DNA from: Bactericera cockerelli
Taxonomy: Eukaryota; Arthropoda; Insecta; Hemiptera; Triozidae
Assembly: GCA_024516035.1 (NCBI GenBank)
Contig: CM044957.1
Coordinates: 48,738,449 to 48,802,448, forward strand
Direction of reading: 5' to 3'
DNA: 64,000 nucleotides
Part shown: piece after piece, positions 49,011 to 59,293 of the stretch
How positions within the stretch are numbered: position 1 is the stretch's first letter
Layout: every line of letters starts with the position of its first letter
Program-made: the position numbers and the translations under genes
The notes under the pieces: model-generated
What the model was told of the DNA's origin: nothing
Databases searched by the model: none
What the model saw: the letters and a program-made list of their open reading frames with translations, nothing else

Positions 49011-49115
49011 CAGACATGACAAGTTATCTTACATCTTGGGCTTACTGGCGGAATAATGAGACTCATTAGTCCTAGTCGGGCACTCTAAATAAAAAAGTCG
49101 ATGGGTATTATTTAA
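49011..49115 (+). mobile_element. tSINE-D body fused to the 5S head
   Basis: AGACATGACAAGTTATCTTA, CATCTTGGGCTTACTGG, CGGAATAATGAGACTCATTA and GTCGGGCACTCTAAATAAA continue without a gap from the 5S-like head. Confidence 0.78.
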
Positions 49116-49119
49116 GTGA

Positions 49120-49505
49120 AATCTATGTTGATGTCATCAACCAACACAACAGCTGTCCAATTATAAAGCCATGCCTCCGATGCATGGTTCAGGTAGGACA
49201 GCAGTGCCCGAGCAAAAAGGTCAACTAATAAATGGATGATGACTGGGCAAGATTAGACCGGACTGTTCGCACAAGACAGCAGAAGTTAGGAATTTTTGTA
49301 ATTATGGTGGTTTCTTAATGTCATCTGATTACAAATTTGTTGAAAAAAAAACTTTATATTATTTTTTGTTTGGTTTTTGTCCAATGTTTACACATTTCAT
49401 AAATAAATTCCAAATCTGTTCATGATTTCAGATTAATCAATACAAATTAAAACTCAAAACCTCCCATCCCATAATGGCCTGGAATGCTAAATTAGGAATT
49501 TAAAT
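49120..49505. other. Unassigned
   Basis: Contains AAGCCATGCCTCCGATGCAT, otherwise unremarkable. Confidence 0.45.
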
Positions 49506-49510
49506 TGTAT

Positions 49511-49568
49511 ATAATTGTGATATGACCATGCAGTCGATAGCGACGTTAGACAAAATCCAAAAAAAAAA
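49511..49568 (+). mobile_element. 5S-SINE 3' tip
   Basis: GTGATATGACCATGCAGTCG, ATAGCGACGTTAGACAAAAT and poly(A). Confidence 0.72.
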
Positions 49569-49569
49569 T

Positions 49570-50400
49570 ATAATATATCGTACACTTAAAAAATAAAATA
49601 CTCAAAACAGGGTCCCTAGCTGACCTAGCTCCTTTCTACTTTTCTTATCCTTTAGAAACGAAAGTAATGGAATCAGTCAAACTTTCGATAGCCTATTTTT
49701 TAGAACGCTCGGAAAATCTAGTGATAAAAACCTCACTTCTAGAAATTTCTCGTGGAAAATCCCGACGGACATTGACCCAATTCTCTGGAAGGACGAAGAA
49801 AACTTACAAAGATTGATACATAGATATGAAGAGGAGACAAATAGGCAATACATATAGGTAAGTACATGATGTACATAAAGGAGACATTAATAGCCACAAA
49901 GCGAACACCATAAACGTCACAAAGACGTAACAGAAGCCCTACAAACGTTTGACTTACAATTGCAGTTGGAAACAAAAATACGAACCGTAAGCTCATAAGC
50001 ATATTATTCAATGTGGAGGGTATTGGGACGAATAGAGACATAGGAGAAGGCTTACAAGATGTGAGGACATGTGGAAAGCTGTTATACGAGCGAGAATGAA
50101 AAACTGGCGTCAGCAGACGATTTTCTATTTCCTAAATGAAAAGCAATTTCTAAATGAAAAGCAATTTAATGATTTATGAAAAGTACAACAACAACAAAAA
50201 TCGGGAGAGTTTAATTCGTCCAGAAATGTTATCAGTTTAATTTCGAAAAAACCGACCGAAAACAATACTTTCCATGCCTTGTAGGTAATGGATAATAATA
50301 GCGAGGAGCTCACTGCTACAGACGCTAGCGGCTATCCAGAAAGTTACAACAACAAAAAAAATCTTGGACTCTGGGGTACAAAATAATTGTATAATAATAT
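49570..50400. other. ~830 bp, nothing recognised
   Basis: The 100-codon minus frame at 49739-50041 has no motif. GAAAAGCAATTTCTAAATGA/GAAAAGCAATTTAATGAT is a short direct repeat at about 50140. Confidence 0.45.
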
Positions 50401-50404
50401 TACT

Positions 50405-50482
50405 ATTGTATAGCTTGATCGATAAGGAGGCGGATTTGTAACTTGGAGGTCGGTGGTTCGAGTCCCAAGTTCAATTTTTTTT
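50405..50482 (+). mobile_element. tSINE-C head
   Basis: TAGCTTGATCGATAAGGAGG, CGGATTTGTAACTTGGAGG and TCGGTGGTTCGAGTCCCAAG, ending in T8. Confidence 0.82.
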
Positions 50483-50619
50483 AGTACTGTGAGTTGTGCG
50501 TTTGAGTAACTATGATCATGGTGATAATAGTGATTAGAAGAAATATAGCTACATAATTATATTTTAGCCGCGGTTTAAATCGGTATAGTGGATAAGAAAA
50601 TTGCTATCACTCTCTTTTA

Positions 50620-50750
50620 TCATTACTATTATTATTATTGTTTTGTTGTTGTTGTTGTTATTGATTTTTTGTTGTTAGTGGTGTTGTTACGGTTACTATT
50701 AATGTTGTTGATGTTATCTTGTTGTTGTTGTTGTTTCTGTTGTTGTTATA
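50620..50750. repeat. (GTT)n / (ATT)n-rich stretch
   Basis: Interrupted TTGTTG runs give a Val/Leu-rich artefact frame. Confidence 0.85.
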
Positions 50751-50759
50751 TACTTCAGC

Positions 50760-51012
50760 ATGACTATAATTGCTATTCTATTTATCTTTAGCCGTGGTAT
50801 AATGGATCTGAACATTGATGTGGCAAGATGTAGGACAAGGGGCCAAAGAACTTTGTGTGTTTATTGGATAAACAGATGTAGGGTAGAGAGACCCGTTGTG
50901 GTCCCTTCTCCCTTGGTCTGGTGACCTTACTCGATGCTGTCCATGTGTATTTTTTGGTGATATTGAGACTTTACATGTATGTTTCTCTTTATACTGATGT
51001 CGATCTAAATTC

Positions 51013-51045
<33 letters not shown>

Positions 51046-51700
51046 ATCTTTTCAACCAATCTACCAGCTCTCTTTCTATCTGAGATGAATAATTCGTCCC
51101 TTAGTAGGCGGCCAAAATGAGGACCCTGGCCTATAACCTTCACCCTAGACCCTAGACCCTGGTACCTACAGCTTGATATAGACAATTTTCGGGACTCCGC
51201 TGTGGCCGCTTACATTCAATAGCATGGTTAGATTATTTTACAAGGTACTGTCTCTACCCCAGGGTCCAGGGTATAGACCTCCGTTGTGTCCACGCACTTG
51301 GTGTTGGTAGTAGTCATGACCTCTCTGACGCGTCCTACATTTTGGTATCACCAGCCTATTCTCCGTTCAGTTAACCGAAGTATTGAAGAAGGTTAAATAT
51401 AATTATAGGTTCGGATATATTTTTTGCATGTGGTAAGATAATGGCCGCAGTGATATAGTTCGATGTAATGATCGGTCGAGAGGTCCTCGGCAGGACTAGA
51501 TGTTCTAGAGGTCCCGGCTAGAGGTCCCGACTAGAGGTCCCAGCTAAAACCGGCTGGCAAGGTGAAATCCTTGGTGAAACGTTTCCACTGATTTAGGACC
51601 GTCGCTAGGCGGATACTTGGATAAATTGACTTAGATCGAATTTCATGATATAACTTGATCATATATGATCATGAAACACGATATTACTATATTATTTTGT
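50760..51700. other. ~940 bp, nothing recognised
   Basis: Includes a T run at 51014-51044 and short direct repeats (GAGGTCCCGGCTA, GAGGTCCCGACTA, GAGGTCCCAGCTA at 51515-51545). The 135-codon minus frame (50778-51185) contains a poly(Lys) run from the T tract and has no motif. Confidence 0.45.
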
Positions 51701-51704
51701 TAAA

Positions 51705-51849
51705 CCGACCTCAGTAGCTTGACCGATAAGGCGGTGGACTTGTAACTGGGAGGTCGGTGGTTCAAGTCCCGGATTCACCGTAGATATTTAGTAAAGCGAG
51801 TTTGAGTAGTTGTGATATCGCGAAAGTGATTAACACAAATATGATAACT
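51705..51849 (+). mobile_element. tSINE-C, full length with 14-bp target duplication
   Basis: From CCGACCTCAGTAGCTTGACC to ACACAAATATGATAACT, including GGAGGTCGGTGGTTCAAGTC. ATTATTTTGTTAAA at 51691-51704 repeats exactly at 51850-51863. It lacks a long poly(A), so it gives the family's natural end and the uninterrupted TTTAGTAAAGCG site. Confidence 0.93.
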
Positions 51850-51864
51850 ATTATTTTGTTAAAA

Positions 51865-52445
51865 GACAGCATTCGTTTTCCGAGTCTACCAGTATAGACT
51901 CTATGGTTTATTTTGTACAAGTACATGTTAAAAGCCACCCAAATTACCGCTTTCAATTTCGAGTAAAATTGTCTATACCTCCATCAGCCCTCAAGTGACG
52001 GCATTATTTATGTGACTTTGTTAGTGTTTTATTTAGAAGATATATCCTTGTCCTCAAGGCATAAAACATAAAGCAGAAAGTAGCCAACGAAATCCCTCAA
52101 ACCCTCAAATGCTTCAGACTTCCATTATAATTAACGTTGAAAACAATAACAAAATTCAACACAAAGTGCGCTGGACCTTTACACAAGGTATATATAATGA
52201 TATACATATTACACAACTTATTATATACACAAGGTATATACATATATAATGACCCTACACAATGTAGAGAACATAATGGGCTACCATTAGCCCTACTGAA
52301 CATTACAAAACCCAAAAATGGGAAGATTATGTTGGGCTATAGGAAACTCAGCACTCCATGCCCATTATACTAATTAATGCTGGGGCTGTGTACAGGGTAG
52401 ACTTAACGGAGGGTCAACTGTACAGGGTCGGCTTGTTAGGCTGGG
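51865..52445. other. AT-rich, nothing recognised
   Basis: 52170-52260 has a repeated ACACAAGGTATATA. No element or gene. Confidence 0.5.
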
Positions 52446-52449
52446 CATT

Positions 52450-52600
52450 GTTACCGCGCTAGACATTGCACGCATGGTGACCTGAGTTCGATCCCCGGCG
52501 GGGCAGGATTTTTTCTGCTCTGTACTTGTTATGTTCGGGGTCCACATATACCTCGTGAGGAAAAATGAGTAGTTACTTGAATGAGTATATGAGTAACGAT
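52450..52600 (+). mobile_element. tSINE-B, truncated at both ends
   Basis: ACCGCGCTAGACATTGCACG, GGTGACCTGAGTTCGATCCC, GTTCGGGGTCCACATATACC and ATGAGTAGTTACTTGAATGA. The A-box side and the 3' third are missing. Confidence 0.88.
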
Positions 52601-52633
52601 TAGAAGATAATAATTATGTACATTAATTAATTA

Positions 52634-52765
52634 AACCAACCTCAGCTTGATCGATAAGGCGGCGGAGTAATCTGGAAGTGGGTGGTTCAAGTCCCAAGTG
52701 CAAAAATTTAGTAAGGTTTGAGTAGTTGTGATATCACGATTGTGATTAACACAAACATGATCACT
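52634..52765 (+). mobile_element. tSINE-C copy
   Basis: CCAACCTCAGCTTGATCGAT, GGTGGTTCAAGTCCCAAGTG and GATATCACGATTGTGATTAA. TTAATTAATTA flanks both sides (about 52623-52633 and 52766-52776), a likely target duplication though low in complexity. Confidence 0.85.
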
Positions 52766-52777
52766 TTAATTAATTAA

Positions 52778-52995
52778 TGACATAATGGGAGTGATTTGAA
52801 GAAAATTCAAAGGGACAAAGGCGTGTATTGAACTAGTGGCGTATTGTACGCTTTCATCTTCTATGTAAATGAAAATAAATTGAAAAAAAACCGTGCGAAA
52901 TACTGATAATTACGGCGTTCCCATTAAACAATTACACCTCAGAGCGTAATAGTATTATTATATCTATATATTATTATACTCTTACATGAGCGTCT
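52778..52995. other. No recognisable feature
   Basis: AT-rich. Confidence 0.5.
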
Positions 52996-52996
52996 A

Positions 52997-53374
52997 TACA
53001 GGGTGTCCAACTGTCCAAGTGGTATTTTTAGAAAATTTCAGAAACAACTCCAGCAGACTAAAATAATCTTGGGCAATTTTTTGAGAAAAATAAATCACAT
53101 AAAAAAAAGTTTACACCTAAACCATTAACTTGACATTGTTGAAAATAAATGACAATGGTTCTCATATCTTTGTGTATTATGATTATTGAGTAAATTTCTC
53201 TAGGAAATACCTGAAACCTAACAATTTGTACCTATTTGCCAGTCACAACTGAGTAATATAATTTTGTTCATATCTTCGTTCGACGGCATTTTTCGAAAAA
53301 AGATCTGAGATTATTTTGGTTTTAGAATGTCCCCTAAAATTGAATTTGAAAAAAGAATACTTGGACACCCTGTA
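52997..53374. mobile_element. 378-bp TACAGGGT-type element
   Basis: TACAGGGTGTCCAACTGTCC at the left; inverted TACAGGGTGTCCAAGT at the right. Short inverted ends only, with a non-palindromic AT-rich interior. TA on both sides. Shorter and simpler than its relatives at 39 and 43 kb. Confidence 0.82.
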
Positions 53375-53379
53375 TATTT

Positions 53380-53825
53380 TTATAATAAGAGTAGAAGAAA
53401 GTACCCAGCCTTGTAATTATTTGTAATTTATCTCCTCTGGTAAGCGCTATTATTATTGTTATGTGAGAAAAATTAATTTCGAAATGATCTGTTTTTTACC
53501 TAGCCAAACTTATTAAAAAGTGATTAGTTCAAATTATCGACGGAAAGCGAAAATAAGATAAATACAATACTTTCCTTATTATAGGATAAGGAAAGTAAAA
53601 AGTTAAATGAACGGGTAAGTAGACTAGCTACATGATAAGGTAAGTCATAATTACCTTCTTGTAAATTACACAGAATAAATAAGTGCAAACTCTTGGTGAG
53701 TTTTTGTGGTGATTACTTCTAAACAGCACCTAACTGACCTAACTTTTTTTATAATTATAAATATATTTTTTTTTATACATATATTTCTAACTGACCTAAC
53801 AGGATATTAGACACAATGGAAGCTG
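53380..53825. other. No recognisable feature
   Basis: ATAGGATAAGGAAAGTAAAAAG at 53581 also occurs at 16466, a short dispersed word. Confidence 0.45.
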
Positions 53826-53828
53826 GAC

Positions 53829-54030
53829 TTACGACGCATAGTATGCCTCCCCTCTGATGGGCGAGCAGTGACACAATACTTCCCATTTCGGTGCTGGGTC
53901 AACACGAGTGCACCGGAAGGTAGAAGGTATCCCAAATTAAGATTACAATTTTTTGTCGGAACGGGGGATTGAACCCGGGACCTTCCGCATGGCAAGCGAG
54001 TGCTTAACCAGTGACCTAATGGCGCTAGTA
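53829..54030 (-). mobile_element. tSINE-J head and body
   Basis: Inverted: AGTATGCCTCCCCTCTGATG, GACACAATACTTCCCATTTC, TGCACCGGAAGGTA, GGGGGATTGAACCCGGGACC and CATGGCAAGCGAGTGCTTAA. The 3' third (ACAGACCACAAGCG) is missing. Confidence 0.88.
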
Positions 54031-54095
54031 TTAATAATACCTTGTACGTGGGCGGTTATCCTAATAAAAAAAAGACCAATTACATACTCTCTTTT

Positions 54096-54296
54096 AGCGT
54101 CGATGGCGCGTTGAATGCACCGGTTCTCGTAGGATCACCGAAGTTATGCAACTTTCAGCGAGGTGAAAATTTCGTGATGCTGGCATTCCGGCCCAACTCA
54201 GGCTGGGTGAGGTTAATGTGGGTAGCAAGTTTGTGAGTTTCCTGCGAATGGAGGGTAACGAGAACCGGTGCATTCAACGCGCCATCGACGCCGACT
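54096..54296 (+). mobile_element. 5S-SINE with inverted head fused to its end
   Basis: GCGTCGATGGCGCGTTGAAT to GTTTCCTGCGAATGGAGGGT (54096-54258) is a forward copy. GAGAACCGGTGCATTCAACG with GCCATCGACGCCGAC (about 54260-54296) is the inverted first ~37 bp of the 5S head. Confidence 0.9.
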
Positions 54297-54299
54297 TAT

Positions 54300-54900
54300 A
54301 TCTCTATTACACCTCATTGATTTTACCAATTTTCCATTTGAAACTCGCGACATCTCAAGCATGGAAAATTGCTGCTCAGATTCACCAGAACTCAAACGAT
54401 AAACGTGAATAAGACATCTATATTTTCCTTAATACTCTAATCCAAATTATCATATTTTAGACACCAAAAGACCTAGTATAGTCCTAACTACCAACAGATT
54501 TAGGCACATACATACATGAATGTAGGATGTATAGTTGTATACAATGTAGAGAGTATATTATTTTCACTTCTCTCATCGAAATTATCATATTCAAAATCAA
54601 ATAGACGTAGTCCTAACTGCTAACAGATTTTATCAAGAGGTTCTTTGCTTGACTCACCATATTTATGCTTCTGTGTCCCTGTTCTGGTAAGAAACATGTT
54701 TTTGTGTTTCTATCGAGGCTATAATTTTCTCAAAATAGTCTTATTTAGCTGAAATGTGTTTCATGTTCAATAGGATGTCTTTGTTTTGATACAAGGGTCC
54801 CTCTTTTGTTTAGTGGATCTATTTATTTCATTTTTATGGCAGCTAATTTGAATATGTATGTGGATGTTGAGAGTTCTACGCATGTATTTTGATATAAATG
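54300..54900. other. ~600 bp, nothing recognised
   Basis: Two approximate copies of a CTCTAATCCAAATTATCATAT/CTCATCGAAATTATCATAT region (54436, 54573) with AGTCCTAACT downstream suggest a weak duplication. No gene. Confidence 0.45.
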
Positions 54901-54911
54901 ATACCTCCATA

Positions 54912-56261
54912 CAGTGCCGGATTAAGGCTGGGCGGGGCCCTTGGCATTTTCAAGGCGCGGGGCCCCAAAATTGTACTGAGATTTTTTTAAAATACTATTT
55001 TTAGAACCTTGAAACCGAAGCCAAGTGTCCTGGGCACTAATCCATAATAGTATACAAAACGACGTGTTAGAAATGCATTTTAAAAATGCCCAAAGACTTT
55101 TTTCTTTTAATGGTACATACTAGAATTGCACGTCTTGAAAAACAATCTAAAACATTATGATAAATAAATTTGACGGCGCCGCAGGCGAAATTTTTTTTTT
55201 TTAAAGTGGGGTTTAACGTCGCTTTCAACTGCCATGGTCATTTGGTCATATCACGACGGGGGTTTTACCCTCCATTCGCAGGAAACTCACAAACCTGCTA
55301 CTCACATTTACCTCACCCAGCCTGAGTGGGGCCGGGAAAAGCCAGCGTCACGAGAATTAGAATTTGAATGGTCACCCATCCAAGTCTTAACCTCGCTGGA
55401 TGTCGCTTAACTTCGGTGTTCTGAAGGGAACCGGTGTATTCAACATGCCATCGACGCTGGCTGCAGGCGAAATTTTTGAAAAGTTATGGGGTAAAGTACC
55501 TACTCGGAAAATTGATAAAAAAATATCTTGAAAAAAACATTAAAAGTTTCGCAGGCGACTATAATGAAGATCATTGGTTAAGATGTCGATAAAGCCGATC
55601 ACTGAGCACTCAGAAGACACTTTATGGGTTTGATGGCAGAGATTACCGAAGGCGATAATCACGTCCGTCAATATTATTCTTTTCAAATACGAGTAATTAT
55701 ATAATATATATATATTATATAAAGATCCGCAGGCAATTGGTATAGAGATCTATCTATTTTCATATACGTGGTCAATTTTAAGGGGGGCCCCGTGGTTTTT
55801 CTTTTAATATTTTGCTCAACTGGCTATGATTTTATTTAATAATTAAATCCAGAAAACCCGACTTGAAGGCCATTCAAAAACACTTACAATTTGTGTAAGC
55901 TGCCCGAAACGCGGGGTCCCCAAAACTGCGGGGAACTTGGCATCTACCAATTCCGCAATTGGAGTAGGTAATCCGCTAGTGTCCATGTGGTTGATTTGAG
56001 GAGTAGATAGTAATAGGGGGCCCCGCGCTTTTCTTTCAATTTATGTACTTTGCTGTGAGTGTGTGTTTTTTCCCTTTTTATTTCTTCTTCTTACTCATTA
56101 TCCAAAAATATCTAGTGTAAGCTTTTAAAAAACTCATAATACCTAGTGCAAGCTTTTTAAAAAACTCATAATATCTAGTGTAAGCTGCTCAAGCGCGGGG
56201 CCCCCTAAAGCGCGGGGCCCTTGGCATCTGCCAAATCCGCCATATGGGTAATCCGGCACTG
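54912..56261. mobile_element. hAT-like element, 1350 bp, perfect 8-bp target duplication
   Basis: Ends CAGTGCCGGATTAAGGC and inverted CAGTGCCGGATTACCC. Flanked by CCTCCATA at 54904-54911 and 56262-56269. CAGTG ends with an 8-bp duplication are diagnostic of hAT. Several GCGGGGCCCC words and an internal copy of the terminal region (about 55925-55975, TTGGCATCTACCAATTCCGC) are present. No transposase; non-autonomous. It hosts a 5S-SINE. Confidence 0.93.
55196..55462 (-). mobile_element. 5S-SINE, full length, 15-bp target duplication, inside the hAT element
   Basis: Minus strand: GCCAGCGTCGATGGCATGTT (5S start), GTTAAGCGACATCCAGCGAG, AGACTTGGATGGGTGACC (5S box C), CGTGACGCTGGC, then the family tail and poly(A). 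GCAGGCGAAATTTTT at 55463-55477 and 55181-55195 is an exact duplication. Best reference for the family. Confidence 0.95.
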
Positions 56262-56269
56262 CCTCCATA

Positions 56270-56615
56270 TAGTCCTTATTTGTGGCTTTAGTCCATCAAA
56301 ATGATCTTATGGGCATCCTCACCAGTCCTATTCTCTATTGAAAGTACTAAGTAATCACTGTGGTCACTTGGCTTAAAAGTTTTTATTTACAAGGCAATCA
56401 GACCCATTTCAAAACACAAGAAGAAACTACTTTAACAAAACTTCAAGCTTGTCGTAGCCCCTTCTGAGGTGTTTTCAGACCCATTTCAAATCACACAAGA
56501 AGAAACTACTTTAACAAAACTTATGGAATCGCTAGCACTTCCCGATATTTGGCTTCACGCTCGACGGACCAGAGTTTACATGCTCTGGTGAAGCAACTCC
56601 TTGGTGCCAAATGAA
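56270..56615. repeat. 75-bp direct duplication in unassigned DNA
   Basis: AGACCCATTTCAAAACACAAG with AAGAAACTACTTTAACAAAAC at about 56399-56446 recurs at 56474-56523. Confidence 0.7.
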
Positions 56616-56995
56616 ATTCAATTTTGAAGAAACCGTCCAAATTACACGAGTCCTCGGTCCATGAAGAATTGTTCCGAAGCAGGAAAGATTCGAATATTAA
56701 AGCTCCTCCAAGTTTTGAATATGACTGGGAATAATTGAAATTTGGCCCGGGGGCTTCACCACATAGAAAAATAAAATATGACGTGACCGACGATGCTGGG
56801 GCACTCTCAAAGTGGATTCGATTGAGTGTAACTAGTTTGATGAAACTATTTTATTTGAGCGAGAGGTTCGTTGGGAGAAAATTAGTGGATTATAACGGGG
56901 GATACCAGATCAAAAATCCACCTGAAACAGCGTCTCAGCCTGGCGGTGCAGAGGGGAAATGCAGCAAGTATGGTTTCGGCTCTTCCCTCAGCTGA
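56616..56995 (+). CDS. Weak coding candidate with one in-frame stop
   Basis: One plus frame runs from about 56619 through a TAA near 56731 to a TGA at 56993. Before the TAA: ILKKPSKLHESSVHEELFRS and NIKAPPSFEYDWE. After it: ASPHRKIKYDVTDDAGALSK, an amphipathic stretch, and NPPETASQPGG near the end. The composition looks protein-like and GC is raised, but I recognise no family. The TAA could be a genuine 3' end of an exon or a lesion. Confidence 0.25.
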
Positions 56996-56999
56996 GCTT

Positions 57000-57765
57000 G
57001 TAGAGGTCTACAATCTATAATTTTATTATTGTTTTATGTACCCTATAATCTTAAATATGTTTGATAAAATTGAATTACTTCAGTTAGAAGGTAGTTCAGA
57101 GAGTCAATCAAAACAGAAAAGCCAAAAGTCATTTACCTATTGAAAAAAAAAACCAAGGTAACTCTTTTAATGGTTCCGACCAAAAGAATCTAATAAAAAA
57201 AATTCTTCACAATCAAGTTAATACTTACAACTATAGCATCAGTTACAAACTTGGAGAACAAGGTCTTTCGAAACGTTACAAAAGTTGTTGAGTTCCTTAA
57301 ATTCTTTGCTGTGATTAAAATATCATGCTAAGTTTAATTCCGTATTATGCATTATTTCATTTTTTATACAAAAAAAACACATTATCAATAACATGGACAG
57401 CATCAAATTCAGCAACAACAACAAAAAACAACCACACCACCACCAAGCACAAAAACAACATTAACAAGAGCAAATAGAGCATATACAACATAAGCAAATA
57501 CAGTAAATTTGACAAAAACATTTACATAAATTAAAACATTAGTAACATCAAATACAGTATCAACAACAAACTGTCACTAAAAAGACAATAAAAAAGCATA
57601 AATACAGCATCAACAAAAAATTGCTCACACATCGGACAAAATTATACAATTAGCAATAAGTACCAAAAGATATTCTTCATGATCAAAACTTTGGTTAAAT
57701 TCAAAAGCCTTAAATTGGCCATAACATAGGAGAAGAAAAAACACCAACAATAGAGCTTTTAGCAA
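57000..57765. other. AT-rich, (CAA)n-like, nothing recognised
   Basis: 57405-57640 is rich in ACAACAAC and AGCATCAACA words. No frame. Confidence 0.5.
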
Positions 57766-57767
57766 CA

Positions 57768-57812
57768 CAAGTACAACTTCATACTTTTGGGTTGAACTGA
57801 TTAAAAATAATG
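57768..57812 (+). repeat. Relic of the hammerhead-repeat bracket
   Basis: AGTACAACTTCATACTTTTGG and GAACTGATTAAAAATAATG align with AGTACAACTTCTCGCTTTTC and TACTGATTAAAATAAT from the 24- and 36-kb units. The ribozyme itself is absent. Confidence 0.4.
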
Positions 57813-57814
57813 TA

Positions 57815-58185
57815 AACCAACATCTTCTTCTTCAAAATGGGCTAGAAGTTGAAAAGGATTTAAATTTAAAAGAGGTTCAAGATTTGTATAATATGGATGA
57901 AGAAATACAACGTGCCTTTATTCAAAATTCTAGTCAAACCAGTTGAGATCATTTCACCCACTTGCTCTGTAAGATGGAGAAGAAAGTTGGTATCAGCTGA
58001 GAAGATACATAATTTGTAAATTTTAATATTAGGTTATCCTCCTACAGGTACAGAGTGTATCTACGATTTTATGTAACAACTAAGTTTCTATTATTATAGA
58101 CTGGTTGTAGTTGGAGAGTTGGAGACCACAAGAGAAGGACCAAATATCACACCGACATCTATTTAGTTCTATTGTGATCAGTTGA
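57815..58185. other. No recognisable feature
   Basis: No element or frame above 60 codons. Confidence 0.5.
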
Positions 58186-58189
58186 TTAT

Positions 58190-58293
58190 AAATGGTTTTA
58201 ACATTCTGATTTGTTGTCAGTTCACCCTCTGTTCGCTGGGAATCGTACCAGCTACCCATATTAACCTCACTCAGCCTGGGTAGGGCCGGAAAT
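58190..58293 (-). mobile_element. 5S-SINE tail, diverged
   Basis: GGTTTTAACATTCTGATTTG, TTCACCCTCTGTTCGCTGGG and CCATATTAACCTCACTCAGC. No 5S head. Confidence 0.7.
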
Positions 58294-58294
58294 T

Positions 58295-59080
58295 CTCAAT
58301 TTTGTCTATCAATTTTGAACTTTGGTCACAAGATTTTATAATTTAAATTGCAATTTTATTTTAAATTTTTGATTAAATCTCGTGAACGGTACAGCCGATA
58401 TTAATGAGATTTGAATGCACATTGAAGGTCTGTAACATTTTGACGAAATTGTTTTCATGCTTCGATGTAACTATCGAAAAAGATCGGCAAACTTCAGCAA
58501 AATTGTGCAACAGAATTTTTGCAACCTCTACAGATTTTTTTATTTTATTTAAAAATGTAGAATACCTTTCTACCTTACAAGATAAACTATAAGTTTGATA
58601 GTTTTACCAGAGATGAAATTGTTTTTTGTAAAAAAAAAAAAAAAAGAATCTCTTACACGCATGGTTCAGATTTAACTTTGACAGACATCCTGTAGAAAAA
58701 AGTATAACTTATATAAACGAGTTACATGTATATATAATTTATCTACCAAGGTATAATTTCATGGTATAACTCTGTACTGAAAGATATGTCTACATAATTA
58801 TATACATTCAAGCTCTGGGTACCATGTTATTCATTTTAAATTTGAGCAATACAACCATGCTTAATGGTAGTATTATACCTTATTTCTGTTATTGCTTTTT
58901 GATGAGCATAGGTTATCTAATGCAAACCATTTCAATGTTTTGACAGTTTGAGAGTGCCTTCACAAAAAACAAACCTTCCTAATAATATACTGCATTAATT
59001 TTACATTTTTTATCTGACACAGAAAATGACCTGAATATTTTCGTAACTTTAATAACCCAATATCTTATTTTTGTCAATAA
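58295..59080. other. ~790 bp AT-rich, nothing recognised
   Basis: Short frame at 58404-58592 without motif. Confidence 0.5.
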
Positions 59081-59083
59081 CTC

Positions 59084-59293
59084 CGGCACTGGTTGCTGCT
59101 CACCTTAAAGCAGCTACCTACTCATTTTTCCTCAGCAGCTACCTACTCATTTTTCCTCACGAGTGAGGACCCGTGTATAAGTGGACCCCGAACATCCAAG
59201 TATAGATCAGAAAACATTCTGTCCCGCTGGGGATCGATCCCAGGTCAGCATCTGTACAATGCCCAGCGCACGAACTCACTCGGACACGGTGAC
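59084..59293 (-). mobile_element. tSINE-B, 3'-truncated, with local duplication
   Basis: Inverted: CTACTCATTTTTCCTCA twice (59116 and 59144), AAGTGGACCCCGAACATCCA, GGGGATCGATCCCAGGTCAG and AACTCACTCGGACACGGTGA. Confidence 0.85.
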
